Shown: piece by piece, positions 17,589-25,713 of the stretch
How positions within the stretch are numbered: the first letter of the stretch is position 1
How the letters are laid out: each line of letters starts with the position of its first letter
Assembly (NCBI GenBank): GCA_963812085.1
Contig: CAWETL010000006.1
Location: 248,001 to 312,000 of the forward strand
DNA from: SPDF01 sp963812085
Lineage (GTDB): Bacteria; Gemmatimonadota; Gemmatimonadetes; Gemmatimonadales; GWC2-71-9
Reading direction: 5' to 3'
Length of the DNA stretch: 64,000 bases
Translations under genes and position numbers: made by a program
Notes under the pieces: generated by a model
Told to the model about the DNA's origin: nothing
The model's database searches: none
Seen by the model: the letters and a program-made list of their open reading frames with translations, nothing else

Positions 17589-18404
17589 ATGCAACCCTTC
17601 GCCGAAGACGACTCCAGGAACCCGCCGCCCCGGACCTTTCTGGACCGGTTGACCCGCCGGTATTCCCGGACGGCCTACTTCCTCGTGGTGCTGTGCGTGT
17701 ACGCCCTGCTGTGCACCGTGCTCGCCTTCGCGCTGGCGCCGGCCATCTGGTGCTGGGAATACGTGGCCGGGTGGAGCGCCTCGCTGCCGCCCGTGGAGCG
17801 GTTGGTCGGACTCGGACTGGCCGCCGCGGTGGCGTTTTTCGTGTTCGGGTTTGCCCTCCTGATCGTGGTCCCGTTCTACAATCTCGTTCTCCCGACGCGG
17901 GTCCAGCCGTTCAAGGGGGGCTACTACACCCTCCGCGCCGCGCCGTGGCTGCTGCACAACGCGCTCTTCTACCTGGTCCGCTACACCTTCCTGCCGTTCG
18001 TCACCCTGACGCCGTTCGGCATCTGGTTTCTCAAGGCCATGGGGATGAAGATCGGCCGCCACGCCTTCATCAACACCGAGTACATCTCCGATCCGCAGCT
18101 CATCAGCGTCGGGGACGACGCGGCGCTGGGCGGCAGCGTCCGGATCTGTGCGCATTTCGGCGGGGGCGGGCATCTCACCGTAGCGCCGGTCGTCATCGGC
18201 GACCGGGCCACGCTCGGCCTCGCCGTCACCGTGATGGGGGACGTCGAGGTCGGCGCGGGCGCCACCGTGCTGCCAAATTCCGTGCTCCTCCCCGGCTCCC
18301 GCGTGGGCGCGGGGGAAACCTGGGGCGGCGTGCCGGCCCGGCGGATCACCCGTGAGGAGATGGACGCGTTCAAGGAAGGAATCCGCGGGATGCAGCACCG
18401 ATGA
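17589..18404 (+). CDS. Membrane-linked left-handed beta-helix (hexapeptide) acyltransferase-like protein
   Basis: 271 residues. Two strong membrane helices (YFLVVLCVYALLCTVLAFAL, LAAAVAFFVFGFALLIVVPF) and a hydrophobic patch near 140 precede C-terminal hexapeptide repeats (ALGGSVRICAHFG, VVIGDRATLGLAVTVMGDVE, VGAGATVLPNSVLLPGSRVG). This matches the Pls/PosA-like terminal module found in non-ribosomal peptide synthetases and in stand-alone polymer or acyl transferases. The start could also be the GTG at 17583. It overlaps the methyltransferase gene by ATGA. Confidence 0.7.
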   Translation: MQPFAEDDSRNPPPRTFLDRLTRRYSRTAYFLVVLCVYALLCTVLAFALAPAIWCWEYVAGWSASLPPVERLVGLGLAAAVAFFVFGFALLIVVPFYNLVLPTRVQPFKGGYYTLRAAPWLLHNALFYLVRYTFLPFVTLTPFGIWFLKAMGMKIGRHAFINTEYISDPQLISVGDDAALGGSVRICAHFGGGGHLTVAPVVIGDRATLGLAVTVMGDVEVGAGATVLPNSVLLPGSRVGAGETWGGVPARRITREEMDAFKEGIRGMQHR

Positions 18405-18997
18405 GCGTCAACGTCGTCGCCCCCGAGCTGGAAGCCCGTCTCTCCGCGCTCCGCGCGGACGGCTGGGCGCTGTTCGACCGGTTCGACCACGAGGTGCGCG
18501 ACCGGGGCTGGCACCCCTTCGTGGCGGCGGACTACGAGTCGGTCCTCGAGGCGCTCATCGCCCAGCGCGGGCCCGGCCTCAGGTTCCTGGAATGGGGGTC
18601 CGCCACCGGCGTCATCACCATCATGGCCGACCTGCTGGGCTACGAAGCCTACGGCATCGAACTCGACGAGTCGCTGGTGGACACCGCGCGCGCGCTGGCT
18701 CGCAAGTTCGACTCCAACGCGCGCTTCGCCGCCGGCAGCTTCCTCCCCGAGGGATACGAGTGGAAGCCGCGCAGCGGCGACGGCCGACTCGGCACCATCG
18801 GGCAGGGGCGCTCGGGATACCTCGAACTTCGGCATCCGCTCGACGATTTCGACGTGGTCTTCGGATATCCCTGGCAGGGCGAAGAAGCGATGATGCACGA
18901 CCTGATGCGGTGCTACGGAGCCCGCGGCGCCCGGCTCCTCATCCACGGCACCGACCGGGGCGTGGAGGTCTATCGGGACGGACGCCGCGAGGGCTGA
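18401..18997 (+). CDS. SAM-dependent class I methyltransferase-like protein
   Basis: 198 residues. Motif I is FLEWGSATGVITIMADLLG and the acidic residue after strand 2 is in GIELDESLVDTARAL; FDVVFGYPWQGEEAMMH follows where strand 4 and the post-motif lie. Substrate unknown. It starts inside the end of the hexapeptide protein gene (ATGA), so the two probably act together, perhaps on a small secreted compound or lipid (inference). It stops 5 nt before the convergent HEAT-repeat gene. Confidence 0.7.
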   Translation: MSVNVVAPELEARLSALRADGWALFDRFDHEVRDRGWHPFVAADYESVLEALIAQRGPGLRFLEWGSATGVITIMADLLGYEAYGIELDESLVDTARALARKFDSNARFAAGSFLPEGYEWKPRSGDGRLGTIGQGRSGYLELRHPLDDFDVVFGYPWQGEEAMMHDLMRCYGARGARLLIHGTDRGVEVYRDGRREG

Positions 18998-19002
18998 GCT
19001 CG

Positions 19003-20397
19003 CTAGTTACGCTCCCCGAGCGCCTCGGCCGCCGTGCGCCGGACCTCGGGACTGGGATCCTTCATCGCCGCAATGAAGTAGGGCTTGGTTGCCTCGCTGT
19101 CGATCTGCCGCAACGCTTCCGCTGCCGCCAGCCGAACCTTCACATCCGAATCGCTCATCGCCGCGCCCAGGGCCGCTACCGTGCCCGGGTCTTCGATCTG
19201 CCCCAGCGCCTCCGCCGCCCTGATGCGGATTTCCGGGTTCGGGCTCTTGAGCGCCGAGACCAGCTGCGGCGGTGCCTGCTTCACGTCGTCGAGTTGTCCG
19301 AGCGCCTCGATCGCGGCCATCCGGACGTCGGGGTCGGCATCGCTCAGTGCCTGCGCCAACGGACCCGCCGCCCGCGCGTCCTCGATCTGTCCGAGCGCCT
19401 CTGCCGCCGCGACCCGCACGCTGGGGTTCTTGTCCTGCAGTGCCTTTGCCAGACCAGGCACTGCACTTGGATCCTCGATCTGACCGAGGGCCTCCGCTGC
19501 AGCCAGCCGCAACGCCGCGTCGTCACTTCCAAGCGCGGCCACCAGCCCGCCCGTCGCGCCCTTGTCCTCGATCTGTCCCAGCGCCTCGGCGGCCAGGACC
19601 TGCACCGACGGGCTCTGATCCTTGAGCCGTGCCACCAGGGCCGGCACGCCACGCGGGTCTTCGATCTGGCCCAGCGCGTACGCGGCCGTCCCCCGCAGGC
19701 CCGCATCGCCTGAGCCGAGCGCGCCGATGAGCCCCGGCACGGCGCGGGCGCTCTCGATTGCACCCAGGGCCCACGCCGACATTGTCGCCACCGCGGGATC
19801 GGCGTCCTTGAGCCCGCGGATCAGCGGATCGATCGAAAGGCTGTCTTCCGACCTCCCCAGCCCGTAGGCCGCCGCCTCCCGGATTCTTCCGTTGGATCCG
19901 GCGTAGGCCGCGCGGAGGTCCTGCGCCGCCTCCGGCAACGCGCTCTCGCCCAGCATGGTGGCCGAGGCGCGGCGGACGCAGGCCGAGGGCGCGCCGAGAT
20001 TGGACGCGAGCATCGGCAGGGCCCGGCGGTCGCTCACCGAGCCGCTCATCGAGTCGAGCGCGGCCCTTTCGGCGGCCGGCTCCTCGCGGAAGGTGCCGAG
20101 CCCGCTGCCCGCGCCGCGCCATCCCCAGCCGTTCCCCAACTGGTTCACGGCCATCTCGCAGATCATCGGATCGCTGACCGCGATCGCCGTGAGGAAGCGC
20201 GCCACCCGGGCCGAGTCGGGTCCCGGCTCGTCCGACCGTCGATTGGGCACGTGGACGTGCACGTGGACGGGTGGAACATGAACATGGATCGGCGGAATCG
20301 GCGCGATCGCCGGCACCGGTCTGGCCTGTGCCGCGGCGGCCGTGGTCAGCACCCCGAGCGCGGCAATCGCCGCCAGGGCGGAAAGCGGCGTTCTCAT
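19003..20397 (-). CDS. Exported HEAT-repeat protein of the BlaI-BlaR1 operon
   Basis: 464 residues: signal peptide (LSALAAIAALGVLTTAAAAQA), a His-rich linker (HVHVPPVHVHVHVP), then HEAT repeats of about 31 residues from about residue 150 to the end. Typical units are VRVAAAEALGQIEDARAAG and IRIRAAEALGQIEDPGTVA. At least nine regular units are visible. The periplasm is the expected place. It overlaps the BlaR1-HEAT gene by ATGA, and its repeats resemble those in BlaR1, so the two may form a complex or compete for the same ligand. No catalytic residues are seen; the metal-binding look of the His linker is a guess. Confidence 0.85.
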   Translation of the reverse strand: MRTPLSALAAIAALGVLTTAAAAQARPVPAIAPIPPIHVHVPPVHVHVHVPNRRSDEPGPDSARVARFLTAIAVSDPMICEMAVNQLGNGWGWRGAGSGLGTFREEPAAERAALDSMSGSVSDRRALPMLASNLGAPSACVRRASATMLGESALPEAAQDLRAAYAGSNGRIREAAAYGLGRSEDSLSIDPLIRGLKDADPAVATMSAWALGAIESARAVPGLIGALGSGDAGLRGTAAYALGQIEDPRGVPALVARLKDQSPSVQVLAAEALGQIEDKGATGGLVAALGSDDAALRLAAAEALGQIEDPSAVPGLAKALQDKNPSVRVAAAEALGQIEDARAAGPLAQALSDADPDVRMAAIEALGQLDDVKQAPPQLVSALKSPNPEIRIRAAEALGQIEDPGTVAALGAAMSDSDVKVRLAAAEALRQIDSEATKPYFIAAMKDPSPEVRRTAAEALGERN

Positions 20398-22499
20398 TGC
20401 CGCTGCCCGAGCGCCTGCGCAGCTTGCCGGCGCACCGCCGCGTCGTTGGACTTGAGCGCCGAGATCAGCGCGTTGATGGCGGTCGAATCGCTGATCTCGC
20501 TCAGCGCACGCACCGCGCCCTCGCGGACGTCGGCGTTCGCGTCGCCGAGGCTCGACTGCAGCGCCGGCACGGCGGCAGCGTCCTGGATTTCGCCCAGCGA
20601 CTGCGCCGCGGCCTGCCGCACGTCGGCGTCGGCGTCCTTGAGCGCCGCGATCAGCGCCGGCGGGGCGGTGGTCAGTCCCAGTTCACCGAGGGCCTGTGCC
20701 GCGGCCTGCCGCACGTCCGGCTTGGAATCCTTGAGCGCGGCGGCCAGGGCGCCCGCGGCGGCCGGGTCCTGCAATTCGCCGAGCGACTGCGCGGCGGACT
20801 GCCGGACGTCGGCGGACGAGTCGGCCAGCGCGGCCGCGAGCGGCTGCAGCGCGCGCTTGTCCTGCAGGGAGCCCAGCGTCTGGGCCGCCCGCTGGCGCAC
20901 GTCGGCGTCGGGGTCCTTGAGCGCGGTGATCATCGGCTCGAGGATCCGCGGGTCCTGGAAATTGGTCAGCGCATTGAACGCCGCCGAGCGCACCTGGGCG
21001 TTGGAATCCCGGCTGGCGGCGATGAGCGCCGGGATCGCCCGGGGATCCTCGAGCTGGCCCAGCGAGTTGGCCGCCGCCATCCGGACGTTCGCGTCGGCGT
21101 CCGACAGCGCGGCGATGAGCGCGGGCACGGCCACGTTCGTCGTGTCCTGCACCCTGCCGCCTGCAAGATGGGCAAGCCGCGACGCCATCCGGACGTTCAC
21201 GTTGTTGAGCACGCTCGCCATGGTCGCCGTCCGGGTCGCCAGCACGGCGTTGGCCTCGGCGGTGCGCAGCGCGGCCGCTGTGGGGATCCCCACAAGCATC
21301 GGCTCGGGGACGGGGTGCGGCCGCGCGGGCGCTGCCCGGGGCGGCGTCGGCTCCTGGGCGTCGAGCTCGGTGGGATGTGCCGCCGTGAAGCCCGGCGCGA
21401 CGACCGCCACGGCGGCGAGGGCGATCACGGCGAGCGGCAGCAGCCAGCGGGTGCGCGGTTGGGTCGTCATGGCGCGATTCTCGAGTAGGCGGTGGATACG
21501 GGCGACGAGTTGCGAGCGGTGCTCCGCCATGCCGGACACCGGCACGGCGCGCGGCGAGGTGTCCACCCACTCGGCCACCTTGACGAGGCACTTGGCCAGC
21601 GTCATGCCGGAGCCGGTGCGGCGCACCGCCCAGTCGTCGCAGAGATATTCGGCGGCGTCCTGCATCCGGCGCCGCGCCACCCGGTTGAGCGGCTGGAAGA
21701 AGAGCAGCTGCTCGAGCAGGCAGGACACCGTCAGCCAGAGCGGATCGAACCGGGCCAGGTGGGCCAGTTCGTGCGCCAGCATGCTCTCCTGCTGCTCGCG
21801 GTCCAGCTCGCTCAGCACCGCCTCAGGAATGCAGATCTCCGAGAGCCCCAACGCCACCGGGCTCGCGAGGCCGACGGCCGTGGTGAGCCGGATCGGACGG
21901 CGGATGCCCGCCTGCCGGCGGAGCGAGTCCAGCAGCCGGGGCAGCGACCCTTCCTCGACCGGGTCCCGCCGGCCCAGCCGGAACACGAGGCGGAGGCGCA
22001 CCAGGAAGAAGTAGAGGAGGAGCAGCGCGGCGGACCCGCCCCAAGCGAGGAGCAGGGCGCCGGTCCAGCTCAGGGAGGCGCCGGGGTGGCGATGTCCGAG
22101 GCGGCGGGCGCGCTCACCGACGGCGCCGGCGGCGTCGTTCTGCGAAGGGGTGACGTTCTTCCGGACGTCCTTCCCGTGCCTCGGCCGTGGTCGGGACGTG
22201 CGGCTGAAGGTCGAGGGCGCGAGCGCCGGACGGGCTGGTGCCGCGTCCGCCGCGGCGAGCGGCCGCGCCCCGCCGAGCGGCACCACGCCGAGTCCCACCT
22301 GCAGGGAGGTCGTGACGAGCCCGCCGAGGAGGGCGGTCTTCCAGAGCGTGTCGCGGATCGTGTGCGACTGCACGACGTACCGGGTGGCGAGCGCCACCCC
22401 GCCGAGGAGCAGGGTGCTGTGGACCGCGTAGGTCAGGAGCCAGCTCGCCGCGGCCGGCCCCATCTGGCTGGCCGTCGTGATCCACTCAGCGGTCGTCAT
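20394..22499 (-). CDS. BlaR1/MecR1-type M56 metallopeptidase fused to HEAT repeats
   Basis: 701 residues. The N-terminal half has four membrane helices and the zinc peptidase site HELAHLARFD, followed by AAEYLCDDWAVRRTG, as in BlaR1. After the last helix (LLPLAVIALAAVAVVAPGF) the usual penicillin-binding sensor is absent. In its place are eight 31-residue HEAT units (VRMAAANSLGQLEDPRAIP to VRRQAAQALGQRQ). So the outer sensor probably binds a protein or peptide rather than a beta-lactam, and the peptidase then inactivates BlaI. It overlaps blaI by 14 bp and the secreted HEAT gene by 4 bp. Confidence 0.9.
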   Translation of the reverse strand: MTTAEWITTASQMGPAAASWLLTYAVHSTLLLGGVALATRYVVQSHTIRDTLWKTALLGGLVTTSLQVGLGVVPLGGARPLAAADAAPARPALAPSTFSRTSRPRPRHGKDVRKNVTPSQNDAAGAVGERARRLGHRHPGASLSWTGALLLAWGGSAALLLLYFFLVRLRLVFRLGRRDPVEEGSLPRLLDSLRRQAGIRRPIRLTTAVGLASPVALGLSEICIPEAVLSELDREQQESMLAHELAHLARFDPLWLTVSCLLEQLLFFQPLNRVARRRMQDAAEYLCDDWAVRRTGSGMTLAKCLVKVAEWVDTSPRAVPVSGMAEHRSQLVARIHRLLENRAMTTQPRTRWLLPLAVIALAAVAVVAPGFTAAHPTELDAQEPTPPRAAPARPHPVPEPMLVGIPTAAALRTAEANAVLATRTATMASVLNNVNVRMASRLAHLAGGRVQDTTNVAVPALIAALSDADANVRMAAANSLGQLEDPRAIPALIAASRDSNAQVRSAAFNALTNFQDPRILEPMITALKDPDADVRQRAAQTLGSLQDKRALQPLAAALADSSADVRQSAAQSLGELQDPAAAGALAAALKDSKPDVRQAAAQALGELGLTTAPPALIAALKDADADVRQAAAQSLGEIQDAAAVPALQSSLGDANADVREGAVRALSEISDSTAINALISALKSNDAAVRRQAAQALGQRQ

Positions 22500-22887
22500 G
22501 CGTGTCCTCCGATCCGGATTCGTGCTCCTCGATCAGCTTGCGGACCCGGGCCAGGTCGCCGTCGCTGATGTCGCGCGCCGAGAGGAGATGACTCATCAGG
22601 GCGGTCACGTCGCCGTCGAAGAGCCGCTCGGTCAGCTCGCTCACCATGCTGCGGCGGACCTCGGGCTCGGTGACGGCGGGGTAATAGACATACTGGCGGG
22701 AGCGGGTCTCGTGTTTCACCACCCCCCGCTTCTCGAGCCGGGAGAGCAGCGTGGCCACCGTGCTCTGGGCCAGTCCCCGCTCGGCGCGGAGCGCCTCGCA
22801 GATCTCGGCCGCCGAGGCACTGCCCCGTTCCCAGAGAATCCGCATGATGGCGAACTGGAGGTCGGTTAACAGATGGGCGTCGCTCAT
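22486..22887 (-). CDS. blaI: BlaI/MecI-family transcriptional repressor
   Basis: 133 residues. Winged helix at about 5-75 (LTDLQFAIMRILWERGSASA, STVATLLSRLEKRGVV, SRQYVYYPAV) and a dimerisation helix (RRSMVSELTERLFDGDVTAL) at the C-terminus. ATG at 22887 with GAGG 6 nt upstream; the GTG at 22899 is less likely. BlaI dimers block transcription until cleaved or released through BlaR1, here the HEAT-fused protein in the same operon. Two BlaI-type dyads cover the promoter just upstream, so autoregulation is expected. Confidence 0.92.
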   Translation of the reverse strand: MSDAHLLTDLQFAIMRILWERGSASAAEICEALRAERGLAQSTVATLLSRLEKRGVVKHETRSRQYVYYPAVTEPEVRRSMVSELTERLFDGDVTALMSHLLSARDISDGDLARVRKLIEEHESGSEDTHDDR

Positions 22888-22918
22888 GAATGGCCTCACA
22901 CCGGGAGCACGGAAGTTC

Positions 22919-22956
22919 TACGACCGTAATATTACAGCTGTAGTTGAATCCGTCAA
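22919..22956 (-). promoter_or_regulatory. blaI operon promoter with overlapping BlaI-type operators
   Basis: On the minus strand, TTGACG (22951-22956) and TAATAT (22929-22934) are 16 nt apart, a good housekeeping promoter. The dyad TACAGCTGTA (22933-22942), the classic TACAnnTGTA BlaI/MecI site, sits in the spacer and touches the -10 box. A second dyad-like TACGACCGTA (22919-22928) lies directly downstream. Bound BlaI would shut the promoter. The leader is about 35-40 nt. Confidence 0.8.
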
Positions 22957-22968
22957 GAGGGGGAGGTC

Positions 22969-23003
22969 GGCGGGGAAGCGGGGAAGCGGGGAAGCGGGGA
23001 AGC
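22969..23003 (+). repeat. 8-bp tandem tract, unit GCGGGGAA
   Basis: Four copies of GCGGGGAA plus a partial copy, 23 bp before hairpin repeat copy 2. It lies just upstream of the -35 box of the blaI promoter, between two divergent genes. Confidence 0.8.
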
Positions 23004-23025
23004 GAGACAGAATGAAGCCGGGGGA

Positions 23026-23136
23026 GGCCGGCGAAGGGATTGGTCCGGAGGGCAGTCAGTTCGCGTCGCCCGGAGCGGTGTCAGACGCGGAGGGTGCGCG
23101 AACTGTTCTGCCCGGAGGACCAACCCGAGCAGGCCG
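23026..23136 (+). repeat. Hairpin repeat family, copy 2
   Basis: GGCCGGC arm; TTGGTCC pairs with GGACCAA; GGA/GGA loop; GGGCAG with CTGCCC (its other partner reads CTGTTC here across the bulge); CAGTTCGCG with CGCGAACTG; then CGCCC with GGGTG, a second GGA/GGA loop, GCG with CGC. It ends 17 nt before the smr start codon, so it is probably in that mRNA leader. Confidence 0.85.
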
Positions 23137-23153
23137 ACTAGGTTTCGGTTCCA

Positions 23154-23501
23154 ATGCCCAAGCCCCTCGAGACTTTGAACATCAAGGACACCATGCCCAC
23201 CGCCGAGGCGGCGTGGATGCATTGCCAGGGCGCCATGGAGGGGGCACGTTTGCGCGGCGTGCGGATCCTGAAGGTGGTGCACGGCTACGGTTCGAGCGGC
23301 GTGGGTGGGAAGATCCGGCGCCGGGTGCGCGCCGGCATGGCGAAACTGCTTGATGCCCAAAAGCTCGGGGGCGTCGTCTTCGGCGAGGACTGGGGTCCCT
23401 TCAGCGTGACGGCGCGAGGCTGGGTCGACGCCTTCCCCGCGCTCCGCGGCGACGCCGACTACGGCAAGGGGAACGAGGGAATCACGCTGGTTCGGCTATG
23501 A
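23154..23501 (+). CDS. Smr-domain protein
   Basis: 115 residues, nearly all a stand-alone Smr domain like the C-terminus of MutS2: LNIKDTMPTAEAAWMH, VRILKVVHGYGSSGVGGKIR (the HGxG motif), and a C-terminal strand GNEGITLVRL. Smr domains nick or bind branched DNA or RNA. Unlike many, this one has the HGYGSSG form with G and not TG after HG, so activity is uncertain. Hairpin repeat copy 2 ends 17 nt upstream. Confidence 0.85.
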   Translation: MPKPLETLNIKDTMPTAEAAWMHCQGAMEGARLRGVRILKVVHGYGSSGVGGKIRRRVRAGMAKLLDAQKLGGVVFGEDWGPFSVTARGWVDAFPALRGDADYGKGNEGITLVRL

Positions 23502-23547
23502 CACGGAGTTCGTCGATGCGGCTCCAGCCTGCCGGAGGTCGTCGCAC

Positions 23548-24393
23548 GTGAACCAGCCCCCGGCACACGGGGCCGTCGCCCCGTCCCGGCGCCCCCTGGA
23601 GCCGATCGACCGCGTCTCCGAGGTCCTCTTCGGGCTGATCATGGTGCTCACCTTCACGGGGGCACTCAGCGTGGCGGAGGCGGGGAGAGCGGATGTGCGC
23701 GAGATGCTCATCGGCGCGCTCGGCTGCAACATCGCCTGGGGCGTCATCGATGCGCTGTTCTACCTCATGGGCTGCCTGGCCGACCGCGGGCGCTACCTCG
23801 CGACGTTCATCGCCGTGCGCCAGACCGCCGACCCCGGGCGGGCCCAAACGCTCATCGCGGACGTCCTCCCGCCCGCGGTCGCCGCCGTCCTGGAGCCGTC
23901 GGAGTATGCCTCGCTGCACCAGCGGCTGAAGCGGCTCCCCGAACCCCATCGACCGGCACGATTGCACAAGGAAGACTGGCTCGGCGCGGTCGGCGTGTTC
24001 CTCCTCGTGTTTCTCTCCACCTTGCCGGTGGTGCTCCCCTTCCTGTTCATGCACGAGGTCAAACCGGCCCTGCACCTGTCCGATGCCATCGCCGTCACGA
24101 TGCTCGCCGGCTCGGGGTTCATGTTCGGACGCATCACGGGGCGTCATCCCTGGGCGATCGCCATCGGAATGGTGATCGTCGGCGTCCTCGTCGTGGCCTT
24201 CACCATCGCATTGGGGGCTGACCCGCCAGGGCAAGCCCGCGCCGTCCTTCCCTGCCTCCCTGCTTTCCCGCCTCTTACTGTCTCACCGCCCGTCCCCCGC
24301 ACATCCCGCCGGTGCCGATGTTCGGCCCCTCCTGATACACGTAGTGAGACACCTCCGAGATCAGGTTCCCATTCGGCGAGAGCTTCCAGGTGA
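23548..24393 (+). CDS. VIT1/CCC1-like multi-pass membrane protein
   Basis: GTG start with GGAGG 9 nt upstream. The first helix and following loop (EPIDRVSEVLFGLIMVLTFT, ADVREMLIGALGCN) and helices near 155-225 resemble VIT/CCC1 iron or manganese transporters, though I see no clear metal-binding loop. The coding look ends at FTIALG near 24215. There one more G in the GGGGG run would give a stop (TGA at 24222-24224). As written, the frame runs on to 24393, antisense over the next gene for 119 bp, so the last 55 residues are probably not real. Confidence 0.55.
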   Translation: MNQPPAHGAVAPSRRPLEPIDRVSEVLFGLIMVLTFTGALSVAEAGRADVREMLIGALGCNIAWGVIDALFYLMGCLADRGRYLATFIAVRQTADPGRAQTLIADVLPPAVAAVLEPSEYASLHQRLKRLPEPHRPARLHKEDWLGAVGVFLLVFLSTLPVVLPFLFMHEVKPALHLSDAIAVTMLAGSGFMFGRITGRHPWAIAIGMVIVGVLVVAFTIALGADPPGQARAVLPCLPAFPPLTVSPPVPRTSRRCRCSAPPDTRSETPPRSGSHSARASR

Positions 24394-25375
24394 AGTCCTC
24401 GCGGTACGTACTTCCCGCCGGCCCCCCGATGAAGTAGCCCCGCACCTCGTACGGATTTCCCGCCACCGGTGCCGCGGTGTAGTTGGCGACGTCTCCCGAC
24501 GCCGGCGGATCCTCGTCGGCGATGTGCAGCGTGCTTCCGGTCACCGTGTACGTATGAAGCGCCTGTCCATACTCCACCGGCAGGCAGGCCCAGTCCTGGA
24601 GAAACACCCCGCTCCAGTCGGACAGCGTGCCGGCGCCCGCACAGGGGAAGGTGATCTGCCCGTCGGGCAGGTCGGTGGTGTGCCCGTTGTTGTCGGTATA
24701 GGTCGCACCGGTCACCGCCACGGCCGCCTTGGTGGACCGGAATTGCCACGTTGAGGCCAGCGTGCCCTGGGGGCCCTGCACCTCGAACTGGGCGTCGCCG
24801 TGCAGGCTGTAGCCGCAGATGTTGGCCACGGCGCCGGCCGAGCCGTCCACCGGCTTGAGGAGCAGCGGACTGCCCACCGGTACGGTGAGCGTGGTCATGT
24901 TGCCGGTGACGCCCTCCACGAACGTGCCCGAGCCTGTCGCTTCCCTCCCTGTGGCCGTCCGCACGAAGTCCATTTCGCCCGCAAAGTTGCCCAGGCCGCC
25001 GGCCGTCGTCAGCGTCAGGTCGATGTGGCCGCTGAAGCCGACGCCGGCGGCGGCGGGATCGCCGTTGAAGGCGGCCGTCCCCGCCACCGTCGTCTCGTTG
25101 GCACCGTTGCCGTCGCCATCGATGGGCATGCCGAAGGTGTAAGTGTTCGGCGCGCCGGTGGGCGTGAACGTGAGCCCGCCCGACCCTGGCGATCCCGGGT
25201 TGAGCACGAAGGGCACGATCGCCTCGAAGTTCGTCATCCGGGTGACCAAGGTCGTCGCGCCGGACTTGGCGTAGGAGGACAGCGCGGTGGCGTCGGCGGG
25301 AACCGGGTTCGGCTCCGAGTCGGAACTGCATCCGGCGAATGGCAGGAAGAGGACGGACAGCAGCAGTTGGCGCAT
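24275..25375 (-). CDS. Lipoprotein of unknown function
   Basis: 366 residues. Lipobox LPFAGC at residues 11-16 marks a lipoprotein. The mature chain is rich in Gly, Thr and Asn and predicted to be mostly beta (DLTLTTAGGLGNFAGEMDFV, TFVEGVTGNMTTLTVPVG). There are few charged residues and scattered cysteines (ICGYSLHG, FPCAGAG, DWACLPVEYG, GGMCGGRA). I do not recognise a family. Its 3' end faces the VIT-like gene. Confidence 0.75.
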   Translation of the reverse strand: MRQLLLSVLFLPFAGCSSDSEPNPVPADATALSSYAKSGATTLVTRMTNFEAIVPFVLNPGSPGSGGLTFTPTGAPNTYTFGMPIDGDGNGANETTVAGTAAFNGDPAAAGVGFSGHIDLTLTTAGGLGNFAGEMDFVRTATGREATGSGTFVEGVTGNMTTLTVPVGSPLLLKPVDGSAGAVANICGYSLHGDAQFEVQGPQGTLASTWQFRSTKAAVAVTGATYTDNNGHTTDLPDGQITFPCAGAGTLSDWSGVFLQDWACLPVEYGQALHTYTVTGSTLHIADEDPPASGDVANYTAAPVAGNPYEVRGYFIGGPAGSTYREDFTWKLSPNGNLISEVSHYVYQEGPNIGTGGMCGGRAVRQ

Positions 25376-25713
25376 GACTCCCCCCTGATGGCTCGCCCCG
25401 CAGAAGGCGGCGCGTTCAGCGCTACCCTACCCGCCGGTACGGGGGTCGTCAATGGACGGGCCACGAGCCTCCGTTCATGCCAGATCCGATGGCGTCCGGT
25501 TGGCCGGAGAACCACGCATGTTCCTTGAAGTCTATGGACTCTTTGTCCGTTTCTTCATCGTTTCTTCTTGTTTTTCGTGCTTTCATCTCTCGACGACATC
25601 CCGGGTTCCCGATTCGGGCCGCTGCCGACTAGGATGTCGGTGCCCGAATTGGAGTTATCCAACCGTTGCCCGGACGAGAGGGAGCAAGGATCTGTCCCGT
25701 GACGCCCCGAGTG
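25376..25713. other. Intergenic region with T-rich TTTCTTC/TTTTCGTG stretch
   Basis: Between divergent genes. 25545-25590 is pyrimidine-rich (TTTCTTCATCGTTTCTTC, TTGTTTTTCGTGCTTTC) and resembles the CACGAAG-type repeats at 34.8, 43.5 and 48.3 kb. No gene or confident promoter is seen in it. Confidence 0.5.

Noticed and set aside
22969..23003. CRISPR-like array
   Set aside because: The 8-bp units follow each other without spacers, and no cas genes are present.
23026..23136. T-box or other known riboswitch as explanation of the hairpins
   Set aside because: No T-box antiterminator (TGGNACC) or known riboswitch core is present, and the downstream genes share no pathway.
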